DNA of 64,000 nt from VRUE01 sp963704505 (lineage in GTDB: Bacteria; Actinomycetota; Thermoleophilia; Solirubrobacterales; 70-9). Below the pieces are notes generated by a model. It made no database searches. It was not told the origin of the DNA and saw only the letters and a program-made list of their open reading frames with translations. The stretch covers positions 2,294,001 to 2,358,000 of the forward strand of contig OY969912.1 of the NCBI GenBank assembly GCA_963704505.1, read 5' to 3'. The position numbers and the translations under genes were made by a program. Of this stretch, positions 38,864 to 46,802 are shown piece by piece. Position 1 is the first letter of the stretch, and each line of letters begins with the position of its first letter.

Positions 38864-40012
38864 ATGAATCGAACCGTGCTGATGGGAGGCGCAGCGCTGT
38901 TCACGATCGTGATCGCGATCGGGGCATTCGTCGCCATGCCCGCGAGCGGCGCGCCGGGCGACGCGCCTGACACCGTCATCGACTCCGGGCCGAGCGGTCC
39001 GACCAACGTTTCGACTCCCTCCTTCGGCTTCCACTCGACCCAGTCCGAATCGACCTTCGAATGCTCGGTCGACACGGGGACAGCCGCATTCGGGCCCTGT
39101 GTCGAGCCGACCCCGGCCCTCGCCGACGGCTCATACACGTTCCGCGTCCGCGCGATCAACGCCGAAGCGATCGTCGACGACACCCCGGCAACCCGGGACT
39201 TCACGGTCGACACGACCCCTCCGGAGACGATCATCGACTCGGCGCCGAGTGGAACGACGGAAGCCTCGGAACTCATGTTCTCCTTCCACTCGAGCGAGCC
39301 CGGATCGACCTTCGAATGCTCGACCGACACCGGCACACCCGCGTTCAAGGGATGCGTGAAGGACGGCGAAGACCTCGAAGACGGCCCCTACACCTACCGC
39401 GTGCGTGCCACCGACCGGGCCGGGAACGTCGATCCGACACCGGCGACCAGCGCCTTCACCTTGGTCGAGCCGCCGCCGGTCTACGGGAAGACCGTCAACC
39501 TCCAGTCCGTCTCAGGGACCGTCCGGGTGAAAATCCCGGGCAGCAACAAATTCGTCGTCCTCGGCCACGAAGCGCACGTCAAAGTCGGCTCGGTGCTGGA
39601 CGCCAGCGCCGGCCGCGTCCACATCGTCTCCGCCAAATCGAAACACGGCAGCCTGCAGGGCGCCGATTTCTACTCGGGCCGATTCATCGTGCTGCAGCCG
39701 GCGAAGGGCACGCCGGTGACGATCCTGAAGCTGGCCTCCGAGCTTGCCTGCGGCGACGCCCGGCGCAGTGGCGCTTCAGCTTCCCGCTCGAAGAAGAAGG
39801 GGAACGGGCTGTGGGGCAGCGGCCACGGCAACTACAAGACGGTAGGCAGCTACGGCTCGGCAACCGTCCGGGGCACGGTCTGGTTCACCCAGGACCTCTG
39901 CGACGGGACGTTCTTCCACGTCACCCTTCACGACATCGTCGTCAAGGACTTCACGCGGCATCGCACGGTGACGGTCAAGCAGGGCTCGACCTACTTCGCG
40001 CCCGCGCCCTAG
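38864..40012 (+). CDS. Secreted protein with two Ig-like repeats and a FecR-like C-terminal domain
   Basis: A 382-residue protein with a signal peptide (about 1-30). Two Ig-like repeats of about 85 residues each follow, recognisable by PDTVIDSGPSGPTN / PETIIDSAPSGTTE, STFECSVDTG / STFECSTDTG and YTFRVRA / YTYRVRATD. Each carries a Cys pair. The C-terminal half (from VNLQSVSGTVRVKIPG) resembles the FecR-type beta domain with LGHEAHVKVGSVLDASAGRV. It is likely exported and cell-surface associated; the role is unknown. No ribosome binding site is seen, and a terminator-like hairpin abuts the start. Confidence 0.75.
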   Translation: MNRTVLMGGAALFTIVIAIGAFVAMPASGAPGDAPDTVIDSGPSGPTNVSTPSFGFHSTQSESTFECSVDTGTAAFGPCVEPTPALADGSYTFRVRAINAEAIVDDTPATRDFTVDTTPPETIIDSAPSGTTEASELMFSFHSSEPGSTFECSTDTGTPAFKGCVKDGEDLEDGPYTYRVRATDRAGNVDPTPATSAFTLVEPPPVYGKTVNLQSVSGTVRVKIPGSNKFVVLGHEAHVKVGSVLDASAGRVHIVSAKSKHGSLQGADFYSGRFIVLQPAKGTPVTILKLASELACGDARRSGASASRSKKKGNGLWGSGHGNYKTVGSYGSATVRGTVWFTQDLCDGTFFHVTLHDIVVKDFTRHRTVTVKQGSTYFAPAP

Positions 40013-40016
40013 TCCG

Positions 40017-40085
40017 TCAGGGCGTGGCGACCGCGGCCGTCGAGACGCGCGGTATGCGGAATCCGTAAAGGAACAGCTTTCTCAT
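40017..40085 (-). CDS. 22-codon ORF behind a c-di-GMP-like riboswitch
   Basis: A tiny ORF encoding MRKLFLYGFRIPRVSTAAVA plus two residues, with a good Shine-Dalgarno AGGAG 9 nt before the ATG. It is the only ORF downstream of the candidate riboswitch before transcription would run antisense into the Ig/FecR-like gene. It ends 4 nt past that gene's stop. It might be a real small protein, a leader peptide, or a remnant of a lost gene; no homologue is known to me. Confidence 0.45.
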   Translation of the reverse strand: MRKLFLYGFRIPRVSTAAVATP

Positions 40086-40114
40086 CGGGCAATTCTCCTG
40101 GTATCGGCAGAGGT

Positions 40115-40215
40115 TGAGCTCTGTGTTCACCAAGCCGGCGGCCGAGCCATCTCCGCTTTGGAGACCTCTTGCTTTGCGTCCCCGCCTCACGACGGGTTTG
40201 CCCTTGTTCAGCTGA
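40115..40215 (-). ncRNA. Candidate cyclic di-GMP-I (GEMM-I) riboswitch
   Basis: On the minus strand the conserved core is present: GGGCAAACCC, a stem closed by a GUGA (GNRA) tetraloop, then GGGGACGCAAAGC. This is followed by a second hairpin GGTCTCC-AAAGC-GGAGA and the downstream strand ATGGCTCGGCCGCCGG. This order (GCAAACC, GNRA, GGGACGCAAAGC, second arm, GGC-CGG) matches c-di-GMP-I aptamers. The outer P1 helix is not clear by eye and the exact ends are uncertain. There is no terminator after it; a ribosome binding site and small ORF follow at 40085. Confidence 0.72.
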
Positions 40216-40299
40216 GTACTTCTGCCCTAATCGGCACCGGCCGGCCGACCTTGATCGAACAAACGTCCAGATTCCCCGGATCTGGCCTTCTGTTGGGCG

Positions 40300-41193
40300 T
40301 CAGGCGGTGCGGAAACGGGCGCGCCACTCGTCCGAATCGAACTCGGCCGGCTCGGTCTCGGCGAGGAAGCGCTGGAGCGCGATCACGAACCGGCCGGGGG
40401 CCTCGACCTGCGGCAGGTGCCCGACCTCCTCGAAGACGACAAGGCTGCTGTTGGGCAAGGAGTCGTGGGCTTCGCGGCCGTGGCTGACGGGGATGATCGA
40501 GTCCTCCTCGCCCCAGACGATCAGCAGGGGCAAGCCACCCGCCAGGTAGAGGCGGTCCTCCGCCGCGATCCGCTGACCCTCGGTGCCGACGACCGCGCGC
40601 ACGGTCGCCAGGAAGGCCGCTCGGCGCTCGCTGTCGCCGAGGGATGCGTAGCTGCGCGCCACCTCGGCGAGGTCGGCGTTCGGCTGCAGGCCGAGCAGGC
40701 CGAGCCCGCGACCGACCACCGAGCCGGCAACCCGGCCGACCCCGGCCGTCGCCCCGATGAAGAGGTCGGCCCCGGGCAGCGACGCGGCGCGCAGCACGAG
40801 GCTCACCTCGGAGCCGAGCCCGCCGCTGGAGACGAGGACCATGCGCTCGACCATCTCGGGGAACTGGTAGGTGAACTGCATCGCGATGCCGCCGCCGAGC
40901 GAGTGCCCCACCAGGGTCGCCCGCTCATGGCCGAGGGCGAGAAGGAGGTCGCGGAGGCCCGACGCAAGCGAGCCGAGCGAGTAGTCGCCGCCGCCGGGCT
41001 CCGAGCCGCCGTGCCCGGGCAGGTCGACGGCGATCACCGTGTGTTCGCGACCGAGCATCTCGCGCACCGGCTCCCAGTGAAGCGAGTTGCCCGCCATGCC
41101 GTGGATCAGGAGGAGCACGGGCCCGGAGCCGGCTTCCGTGTAGGAGACCGTGCGCCCGTGGATCGTCACGTAACGGGGTTCGATGCCGTCCAC
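40300..41193 (-). CDS. Alpha/beta-fold hydrolase
   Basis: A 297-residue serine hydrolase. It has oxyanion region LLIHGMAGNSLHW, DLPGHGGSEPG, nucleophile elbow GHSLGGG, the acid region WGEEDSIIP and catalytic His in VGHLPQVEAP. It resembles haloperoxidase/C-C hydrolase-type enzymes; the substrate is unknown. GTG start one nt after the MgtC-like gene stop, so the two are coupled. A weak hairpin (CCAGAT/ATCTGG) follows its stop on the minus strand. Confidence 0.85.
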   Translation of the reverse strand: MDGIEPRYVTIHGRTVSYTEAGSGPVLLLIHGMAGNSLHWEPVREMLGREHTVIAVDLPGHGGSEPGGGDYSLGSLASGLRDLLLALGHERATLVGHSLGGGIAMQFTYQFPEMVERMVLVSSGGLGSEVSLVLRAASLPGADLFIGATAGVGRVAGSVVGRGLGLLGLQPNADLAEVARSYASLGDSERRAAFLATVRAVVGTEGQRIAAEDRLYLAGGLPLLIVWGEEDSIIPVSHGREAHDSLPNSSLVVFEEVGHLPQVEAPGRFVIALQRFLAETEPAEFDSDEWRARFRTA

Positions 41194-41194
41194 G

Positions 41195-41890
41195 CTAGTC
41201 GAACATCTCGTTGACGTCTCCGGCGGCGACGCTGAGGACTCCGTCGATCTCCCCCAGCTCGCCGGCCAGCAGCGCAACGGCACCGCTGCCGTGGATCTCG
41301 AGGGCCACCGAGACCGCACCGGGGTGCCCCTCCTCCGCCCGGTCGACGTTGACGTCGGCGACCTTGAAGTCCCGCGCGGTGCAGGCGGCGAGGACCCGGC
41401 GCAGCACGCCGCGGCCGTCCTCGTAGACGACGCGCAGCGCCGAGGGCGCATACGGGGAGGCCGGCAGGCGCCGGGCCAGCGGCGCAAGGCCGAAGACGAC
41501 GCCGAAGTAGGCGAGGGTCGTGGCAATCGCCAGGACCGGCAGCGAGGCGCCGCAGGCGGCCCCGACGGCAGCGGTCAGCCATACACCCGCCGCGGTGGTC
41601 AGGCCGCGGACCGAGTCGCGGCGGACGAAGATCAGACCGGCGCCGATGAAGCCGATGCCGGAGACGATCTGGGCAGCGACGCGCGACGGGTCGAGGATCA
41701 CGTCCCGCCCGATCACGTCGAAGAAGCCGTACTTGCTGATCAGCATGAACAGGGCCGAGCCGAGGCCGACCAGCGTGTAGGTGCGCAGGCCGGCACTTTT
41801 CTGGCGCAGCTCTCGCTCCAGGCCGATCGCCGATGAAAGCGCGAGGGCCAGGGCAAGGCGCCAGATCAGGTCCCACTCATTGACGGACAT
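41195..41890 (-). CDS. MgtC/SapB family membrane protein
   Basis: A 231-residue protein with the MgtC N-terminal membrane domain: RLALALALSSAIGLERELRQ, the GLRTYTLVGLGSALFM segment and QIVSGIGFIGAGLIF, about four or five helices. A C-terminal ACT-like cytoplasmic domain follows. In pathogens MgtC inhibits the F-type ATPase under low magnesium; the role here is unknown. Only 36 nt separate it from the divergent gene at 41927, too little for an M-box riboswitch. Confidence 0.88.
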   Translation of the reverse strand: MSVNEWDLIWRLALALALSSAIGLERELRQKSAGLRTYTLVGLGSALFMLISKYGFFDVIGRDVILDPSRVAAQIVSGIGFIGAGLIFVRRDSVRGLTTAAGVWLTAAVGAACGASLPVLAIATTLAYFGVVFGLAPLARRLPASPYAPSALRVVYEDGRGVLRRVLAACTARDFKVADVNVDRAEEGHPGAVSVALEIHGSGAVALLAGELGEIDGVLSVAAGDVNEMFD

Positions 41891-41926
41891 TATTCCTAAC
41901 CAATCTAGTCAAGAAAGCTCGGCGGC

Positions 41927-42724
41927 GTGATCGATACTGTGCCCGCCGTGGCCGAGAGCCAAACGAGCGGAGCGGCGAGCCCGGGAAACCGGCCCCCACG
42001 GGGCGCGGTCGCCGTGGTCATCGTCGGCCTGGTCGCGACGCTCGCCGCCGCGGCCCTGGCCAACGAAAACCTGACCGGCCCCAGCGCCCGTCTGGAATGG
42101 GTTCAGTTCAAAAGGCTTCCTGACTCCAAATCTGTCCGCGTGCCGGGCGGCGCCGGCGAGATGCAGTTGACCAAGGTCGGCCTGCGCACCACGGGGACGA
42201 ACATCAGCGGCTACTCCCTCTTCCACAGCTCCGCACAGCTGAACATCGATGCCGGATCGCCGATCGGCGGGGGGCGGATCGAATGCTCGATGCGTGCCGG
42301 GGGCGGCGCCGAAGCCGCCCAGACCCCCGGCTCGCGCGCCACCTATCCCCGCTCGAGCGAAGACCTCGCCGAACAGGAAGTCCCGACCACGGTCCTGCTC
42401 GAATTCTCATCGCACGACAACAACCTGGCGAGCGTCGAAGTCGAAGACTTCGACAAGCCGTGGGCCTCGGAGCCTGGGATCAAACTCGAATGGCCCACTT
42501 ACAAGCAGGGTGAAGAGCGCTGGCAGTGGTTCCTGCCCGCCGGCAAGCCGGCCAAGGACCTCGTGCTGCCCTTCTACGTGATCTGGAAGGCGACGAAGCC
42601 GCCCGCGTTCAAGGTCTCCTGCACGGTCACCACCAGCGCCGGGACGGCGACGACCGGTAGCGGCGGGGCCCTCGCGACGATCGGCGAACCGATCGCCGAA
42701 GAAGAAGGCGAAGAAGAAGAATAG
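41927..42724 (+). CDS. Membrane-anchored protein of unknown function with acidic tail
   Basis: A 265-residue protein with one N-terminal membrane segment (AVAVVIVGLVATLAAAALA, about residues 27-45), an exported domain of about 195 residues with two Cys residues, and a C-terminus ending in EEEGEEEE. I do not recognise the family. The start is uncertain: GTG at 41927, or in-frame GTGs at 41939 and 41948. It is divergent from the MgtC-like gene and convergent with the SRAP gene. Confidence 0.65.
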   Translation: MIDTVPAVAESQTSGAASPGNRPPRGAVAVVIVGLVATLAAAALANENLTGPSARLEWVQFKRLPDSKSVRVPGGAGEMQLTKVGLRTTGTNISGYSLFHSSAQLNIDAGSPIGGGRIECSMRAGGGAEAAQTPGSRATYPRSSEDLAEQEVPTTVLLEFSSHDNNLASVEVEDFDKPWASEPGIKLEWPTYKQGEERWQWFLPAGKPAKDLVLPFYVIWKATKPPAFKVSCTVTTSAGTATTGSGGALATIGEPIAEEEGEEEE

Positions 42725-42733
42725 AAGCGCCCT

Positions 42734-43531
42734 CTAGGGGGCGACCAGGAGGTCCGGCCCTTCTTCCGTGCCTTTGCCGACCTTGTTGAGCTTCGGGTTG
42801 GCCGGCGCCCCCTCCATGCGACCCGCGGCAAGCGGACCGCACATCTCGACCGCATCCTCAGCCGCCAGGTCCGGCCGCAGCCAGGCCGCCTCCGCCTCCG
42901 GGCTGCCGAGGATCACGGGCATCCGGTCGTGGACTTTGGCGACCACGTCGTTCGGCGTCGTCGTGACGATCGTGCAGGTGTAGAGCCAGCCGTCGTCGAA
43001 CCCGCGGTCCTCCCCGTCATCCCACTCCTTGCGGGTGCAGAGGCCGGCGAAGGCGAAGGGCTCGCCGCCGTCGACGGTGAAGCGCCACGGCTGGCGCGGC
43101 TGCTTGGGGTCCTCGGCCTTCATCCACTCGTAGAAGCCGTCGGCGACGATCAGACAGCGGTGGCGGAACTTGCCGACCAGCGGGCTGTAGGCGCGGCTGG
43201 AGGTGAGGTTCTCGGCTTTGGCGTTGATCATCCGGTAGCCGACCTTGAGGTCCTTGGCCCAGCGCGGGACCAGGCCCCAGCGCATCAGGCGCGCCTCGCG
43301 CTCACCCCGAGCCGCCTCGTCGGTGTCGGGCGAGGAGCGCACGGTGAGGATCTCCTGGGTCGGGGCCACGTTGAAGCGCTCGAGGCCCTGGGCGACCTTC
43401 TTCGCGCGCTCCTTGGAGGGCGGCGGAGCCTCGCCCGCGGCGTTTCGCTCAAGCGCCTTCTCCAGCTCGACCTGGAACCGGTCGGCGATCTTCTTCGTGT
43501 CCTTCGTGGTGACCGTGAAGCGCCCGCACAT
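42734..43531 (-). CDS. SRAP-domain protein (HMCES/YedK)
   Basis: A 265-residue SOS-response-associated peptidase that crosslinks to abasic sites in single-stranded DNA. The invariant MCGRF puts catalytic Cys at position 2. Other conserved parts are RFNVAPTQ, WGLVPRWAKD, NAKAENLTSS, CLIVADGFYEW and VHDRMPVIL with the conserved His. The ATG has GGAGC upstream and lies one nt past the dehydratase stop (TGAGATG). Most of the region is a normal member; the actinobacterial insert with PPPSKERAKK extends the first part. Confidence 0.93.
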   Translation of the reverse strand: MCGRFTVTTKDTKKIADRFQVELEKALERNAAGEAPPPSKERAKKVAQGLERFNVAPTQEILTVRSSPDTDEAARGEREARLMRWGLVPRWAKDLKVGYRMINAKAENLTSSRAYSPLVGKFRHRCLIVADGFYEWMKAEDPKQPRQPWRFTVDGGEPFAFAGLCTRKEWDDGEDRGFDDGWLYTCTIVTTTPNDVVAKVHDRMPVILGSPEAEAAWLRPDLAAEDAVEMCGPLAAGRMEGAPANPKLNKVGKGTEEGPDLLVAP

Positions 43532-43532
43532 C

Positions 43533-44498
43533 TCAGCTCCTCGCATCCGGGTTGTCGCGATACCACTCCAGCGTACGGCGCATGCCGTCGCGCAGATCGA
43601 CCCCAGCCGTCCAGCCGGTCGCCTCGCGCAGCTTCGAGGAATCGACGAACTGGCGGTCGATCTCGCCCGCCGGGCTGCCGCTGCCCAGGTATTCGGGCTC
43701 GATCTCGCGGTCGCTGACCGCGGCGATCGTGTCGAGCACCTCGGCGACCGAGTGCGGCCGCTCGCCGCCGGCGTTGAAGGCCTCCCCCGCCCCCGGCCCG
43801 CCGGCGCCCGTCGCCCCTTCGACCGCAAGGTAGGCGGCGACAGCGTCGTCGACGTAGAGGAAGTCGCGCTCGGGGCTGCCGTCGGAGCGGATCGCCGGGC
43901 GGCGGTCCTCGAGAACCGCCCGGATCGCCTCCGGGACCAGGCGCGAGTAGTTGAGGTCCCCTCCCCCGTAGACGTTGGCGAAGCGGGTCACGGCAACCGG
44001 CAGGCCGAAGGCCGGGCGGTAGCTGAGCGCGATCGCGTCGGCCGCCGCCTTGCTCGCCTCATAGGGAGACGCCGGGCGCAGCTGGGCGCCCTCGCGGTAG
44101 GGCAGCTCGTCCTGGGGACCGTAGGCCTTGTCGGAGGAGGCGACGACCACGGCGGGGACATCGGCGCGCCGGCAGGCCTCGAGCAGGACCCAGGTGCCGC
44201 GCACGTTGGCCTCGAAGGTCGCCGCGGGATCCTCCATCGCCGGGCCGACCAGGGTCTGCGCGGCGAGATGGAAGACCGAGTCGAACTCGCCCGCCGCCAG
44301 GGTCGCCCCGACCGCCTCGCCGTCACGCACGTCGGCCTCGACCAGCTCGACCTCGGCCTCGATTCCCTGCAGGGAGAGCCCGGAGAGGGCGGTGCGCGGA
44401 AGATCGAGCACCGTCACCGTGTCGCCGCGACCGAGCAGGGCCCGGGCAAGGTGGGAGGCGATGAACCCGTGCCCGCCGGTGACCAGGGAGCGCTTCAC
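43533..44498 (-). CDS. NAD-dependent sugar dehydratase/epimerase, probably CDP-glucose 4,6-dehydratase-like
   Basis: A 321-residue extended short-chain dehydrogenase with GGHGFIASHLA at the N-terminus, the FHLAAQTLVGPAM region, catalytic YEASK (Tyr-x-x-x-Lys) and RFANVYGGGDLNYSRLVP. The SSDKAYGP and IRSDGSPERDFLYVDD segments are like RfbG-type dehydratases. The adjacent cytidylyltransferase supports a CDP-glucose substrate (inference). GTG start overlapping the upstream stop (GTGA). Confidence 0.8.
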   Translation of the reverse strand: MKRSLVTGGHGFIASHLARALLGRGDTVTVLDLPRTALSGLSLQGIEAEVELVEADVRDGEAVGATLAAGEFDSVFHLAAQTLVGPAMEDPAATFEANVRGTWVLLEACRRADVPAVVVASSDKAYGPQDELPYREGAQLRPASPYEASKAAADAIALSYRPAFGLPVAVTRFANVYGGGDLNYSRLVPEAIRAVLEDRRPAIRSDGSPERDFLYVDDAVAAYLAVEGATGAGGPGAGEAFNAGGERPHSVAEVLDTIAAVSDREIEPEYLGSGSPAGEIDRQFVDSSKLREATGWTAGVDLRDGMRRTLEWYRDNPDARS

Positions 44499-45244
44499 GG
44501 TGACCCGGCGGGGGACGGGGCCCAGGGATCCCAGGGTGCCTCCCCCGCGGCCCAGAGGTCGTCGAGGACGACGGCGTCCTTGTAGGTGTCCATGCAGTCC
44601 CAGAAGCCGGCGTGGCGATAGCCGCGGAGCTCGCCCGCGGCGGCGAGCCGGGCGAGCGGCTGGCGCTCGAGGACGCTCTGCTCGTCGAGGTAGTTGAAGA
44701 CGCCCGGCTCGAAGCAGAAGAAGCCGCCGTTGATCCAGTGCTCGCTGCGTGGCTTCTCGACGAAGCCGTCGACCCGACCCTCCTCGTCCACCTCGGCCAC
44801 CCCCCACTGCAGATGGGGCCGGACGACGGTCATCGTCGCCAGGGCGCCCTCGTCACCGTGGAAGCCGAGCAGCCCGGCGAGGTCGACGTCGGCGACGCCG
44901 TCGGCATAGGTGGCGCAGAAGGGCTCCCCGCCGAGGCGCTCGGAGAGCTTGGCGATCCGCCCTCCGGTGGGCGTGTCGACGCCGGTGTCGACGCACTCGA
45001 CCTCGATCGGCGTCGGCCAGTCCGCCTCGGCGACGAACCGCTCGACCATCTCCCCCAAATAGCCGGTCGCGAGCAGGAAGTGCTCGAACCCCTGCGCCGC
45101 ATAGATCCCGATCACGTGCCAGAGGATCGGCCGGCCGCCGATCTCGACCAGCGCCTTCGGCATCGTCTCGGTCCTCTCCCGCAGCCGCGTCCCGCGGCCC
45201 CCACAGAGGATTACGACCGGAGGCCTACTGGCCAGGCCCGTCAA
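44495..45244 (-). CDS. Glucose-1-phosphate cytidylyltransferase-like nucleotidyltransferase
   Basis: A 249-residue sugar-nucleotide pyrophosphorylase: ILCGGRGTRLRE with the signature Lys in MPKALVEIGGRPILWH, YADGVADVDL, EKPRSEHWINGGFF and the C-terminal YRHAGFWDCMDTYKD. This set, especially the WINGGFF and GFWDCMDT segments, is typical of RfbF, which makes CDP-glucose for deoxysugars. No ATG is available; TTG at 45244 overlaps the sulfur-carrier stop (TTGA). Confidence 0.85.
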   Translation of the reverse strand: MTGLASRPPVVILCGGRGTRLRERTETMPKALVEIGGRPILWHVIGIYAAQGFEHFLLATGYLGEMVERFVAEADWPTPIEVECVDTGVDTPTGGRIAKLSERLGGEPFCATYADGVADVDLAGLLGFHGDEGALATMTVVRPHLQWGVAEVDEEGRVDGFVEKPRSEHWINGGFFCFEPGVFNYLDEQSVLERQPLARLAAAGELRGYRHAGFWDCMDTYKDAVVLDDLWAAGEAPWDPWAPSPAGSP

Positions 45245-45513
45245 CCCCCGGCGACGGCGGGCAGAATGGTCACCTCGTCGCCGTCGTTGATGTCGGTCTC
45301 GAGGCCCTGCTGGAAGCGGATGTCCTCGCCCTCGACGTAGACGTTGACGAAGCGGCGCAGGTCGCCGTCCTGGGTGATCCGCTCGCGGAGGTCGCCGTAG
45401 GTCTCGAAGACCGCGTCGAGAACCTCGCCGACGGTGCCGCCGGCGACCTCGACCTCGCCCTCGCCGCCCGTCGCGGCGCGGAGCTGGGTCGGGATCTTCA
45501 CGGTGACACTCAT
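45241..45513 (-). CDS. CysO-like sulfur carrier protein (MoaD/ThiS family)
   Basis: A 90-residue ubiquitin-fold protein ending in the diglycine needed for thiocarboxylation. It closely resembles mycobacterial CysO: VTVKIPTQLR, RFVNVYVEGEDIRF and the C-terminus DEVTILPAVAGG. In mycobacteria CysO carries sulfide to O-phosphoserine for cysteine. Here there is no cysM or Mec protease beside it; the ATG overlaps the stop of a threonine-synthase-like gene (ATGA) under a SAM riboswitch. Confidence 0.88.
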   Translation of the reverse strand: MSVTVKIPTQLRAATGGEGEVEVAGGTVGEVLDAVFETYGDLRERITQDGDLRRFVNVYVEGEDIRFQQGLETDINDGDEVTILPAVAGG

Positions 45514-46748
45514 CTGACCGCTACCTCCTGGGACTCGAACACGGACTGAAAGCTGTCGAGATCTGGGTCGATCTCGTGCATGTGGAATTTATCGCGGGTC
45601 GCGTCGAGGGTCTTCAGCCCCTCCCCGGTCAGGTAGACCACGACCCGTTCGCCGTCGTTCAGGTCGCCGCGTTCGGCGAGCTTGCGCAGGACGCCGACGG
45701 TCACCCCGCCGGCGGTCTCGGTGAAGATCCCGGTGGTCTCGGCCAGCAGCCGGATCGCGTCGCGGATCTCGTCGTCGTCAACCGAGTCGATGCTCCCTTC
45801 GGTGCGGCGCGCGTGCTCGACCGCGTAGGGGCCGTCGGCAGGGTCGCCGATCGCCAGGCTTTTGGCGATCGTGTCGGGCTTCTGCGGCTTGCAGACGTCG
45901 GTGCCATCCGCGAAGGCGGTCGCGACCGGGCTGCAGCCCTGGGCCTGGGCGCCGTTGAAGACCGGCTGGACGCCCTCGACCAGGCCGATGTCCAGCCACT
46001 CCTGGAAGCCCCGCCCCAGTTTCGTGAACAACGACCCGGAGGCGATCGGGCAGACGACGCGGTCGGGTAGCTCCCAGCCGAGCTGCTCGACGGTCTCATA
46101 GGCGAGCGTCTTCGAGCCCTCGGCGTAATACGGGCGCAGGTTGACGTTGACGAAGGCCCAGGGGTGGGTGTCGGCGAGCTGCGTGCAGAGCCGGTTGACG
46201 TCGTCGTAATTGCCCCGCACGCCGACCAGGTTGGTGCCGTAGACGGCGGTCGCGAGCAGCTTCTGCTCCTCCAGATTGGCCGGGACGAATACGTAGGAGT
46301 CCAGGCCGGCGGCGGCCGCGTGGGCGGCGACCGCGTTGGCGAGGTTGCCGGTCGAGGCGCAGGCGACGGTGTCGTAGCCGAGCTCCTGCGCCTTGGCGAC
46401 GGCGACCGCGACGACCCTGTCCTTGAACGAGTGGGTCGGGTTTGCCGCGTCGTTCTTGATCCAGAGCTCCGCCTCGATCCCGAGCCGCTCGGCGAGCCGG
46501 TCGGCCCGCAGCAGGGGCGTCAACCCCGGCTCGAGCGGGTCGCCCGGCCGGCCCTCGAAGGGCAGGAAGTCGGCATAGCGCCAGATTCCCTGCGAGCCCG
46601 CCTGGATCCGCCGCTTGGCCTCAGCCGGTTCGAGCCCGGAATGGTCGTAGTGGACCTCGAGTGGCCCGAAGCACTTCTCACAGAAATAGTGGGCGCCGAG
46701 CTCGTAGGCGGTGCCGCACTCCTTACATCTCAAGCTGTCGATTGACAT
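45510..46748 (-). CDS. thrC: Threonine synthase(-like) PLP enzyme
   Basis: A 412-residue fold-type II PLP enzyme. An N-terminal zinc ribbon (LRCKECGTAYELGAHYFCEKC) precedes the catalytic domain with PLP Lys in NPTHSFKDR, ASTGNLANAVAAHAAAAGL and GSLFTKLGRGF. It normally converts O-phosphohomoserine to threonine. Control by a SAM-I riboswitch and coupling to a CysO-like sulfur carrier raise the possibility that it, or a partner, makes homocysteine instead. ATG at 46748 with AAAGGA upstream. Confidence 0.9.
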   Translation of the reverse strand: MSIDSLRCKECGTAYELGAHYFCEKCFGPLEVHYDHSGLEPAEAKRRIQAGSQGIWRYADFLPFEGRPGDPLEPGLTPLLRADRLAERLGIEAELWIKNDAANPTHSFKDRVVAVAVAKAQELGYDTVACASTGNLANAVAAHAAAAGLDSYVFVPANLEEQKLLATAVYGTNLVGVRGNYDDVNRLCTQLADTHPWAFVNVNLRPYYAEGSKTLAYETVEQLGWELPDRVVCPIASGSLFTKLGRGFQEWLDIGLVEGVQPVFNGAQAQGCSPVATAFADGTDVCKPQKPDTIAKSLAIGDPADGPYAVEHARRTEGSIDSVDDDEIRDAIRLLAETTGIFTETAGGVTVGVLRKLAERGDLNDGERVVVYLTGEGLKTLDATRDKFHMHEIDPDLDSFQSVFESQEVAVR

Positions 46749-46765
46749 CCGATCGAATCCTTTCC

Positions 46766-46802
46766 AAAACAGAAAAACCTCCGCCAAACTGTGGGGCAGA
46801 GG
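46766..46802 (-). terminator. Terminator of the SAM-I riboswitch
   Basis: On the minus strand CCTCTGCC-CCACAGTTT-GGCGGAGG forms an 8-bp stem (one U-G pair), followed by TTTTTCTGTTTT. It ends 17 nt before the thrC ATG. Confidence 0.9.

Noticed and set aside
41891..41926. M-box magnesium riboswitch for the MgtC-like gene
   Set aside because: Only 36 nt separate the divergent genes, far too short for the roughly 170-nt aptamer.
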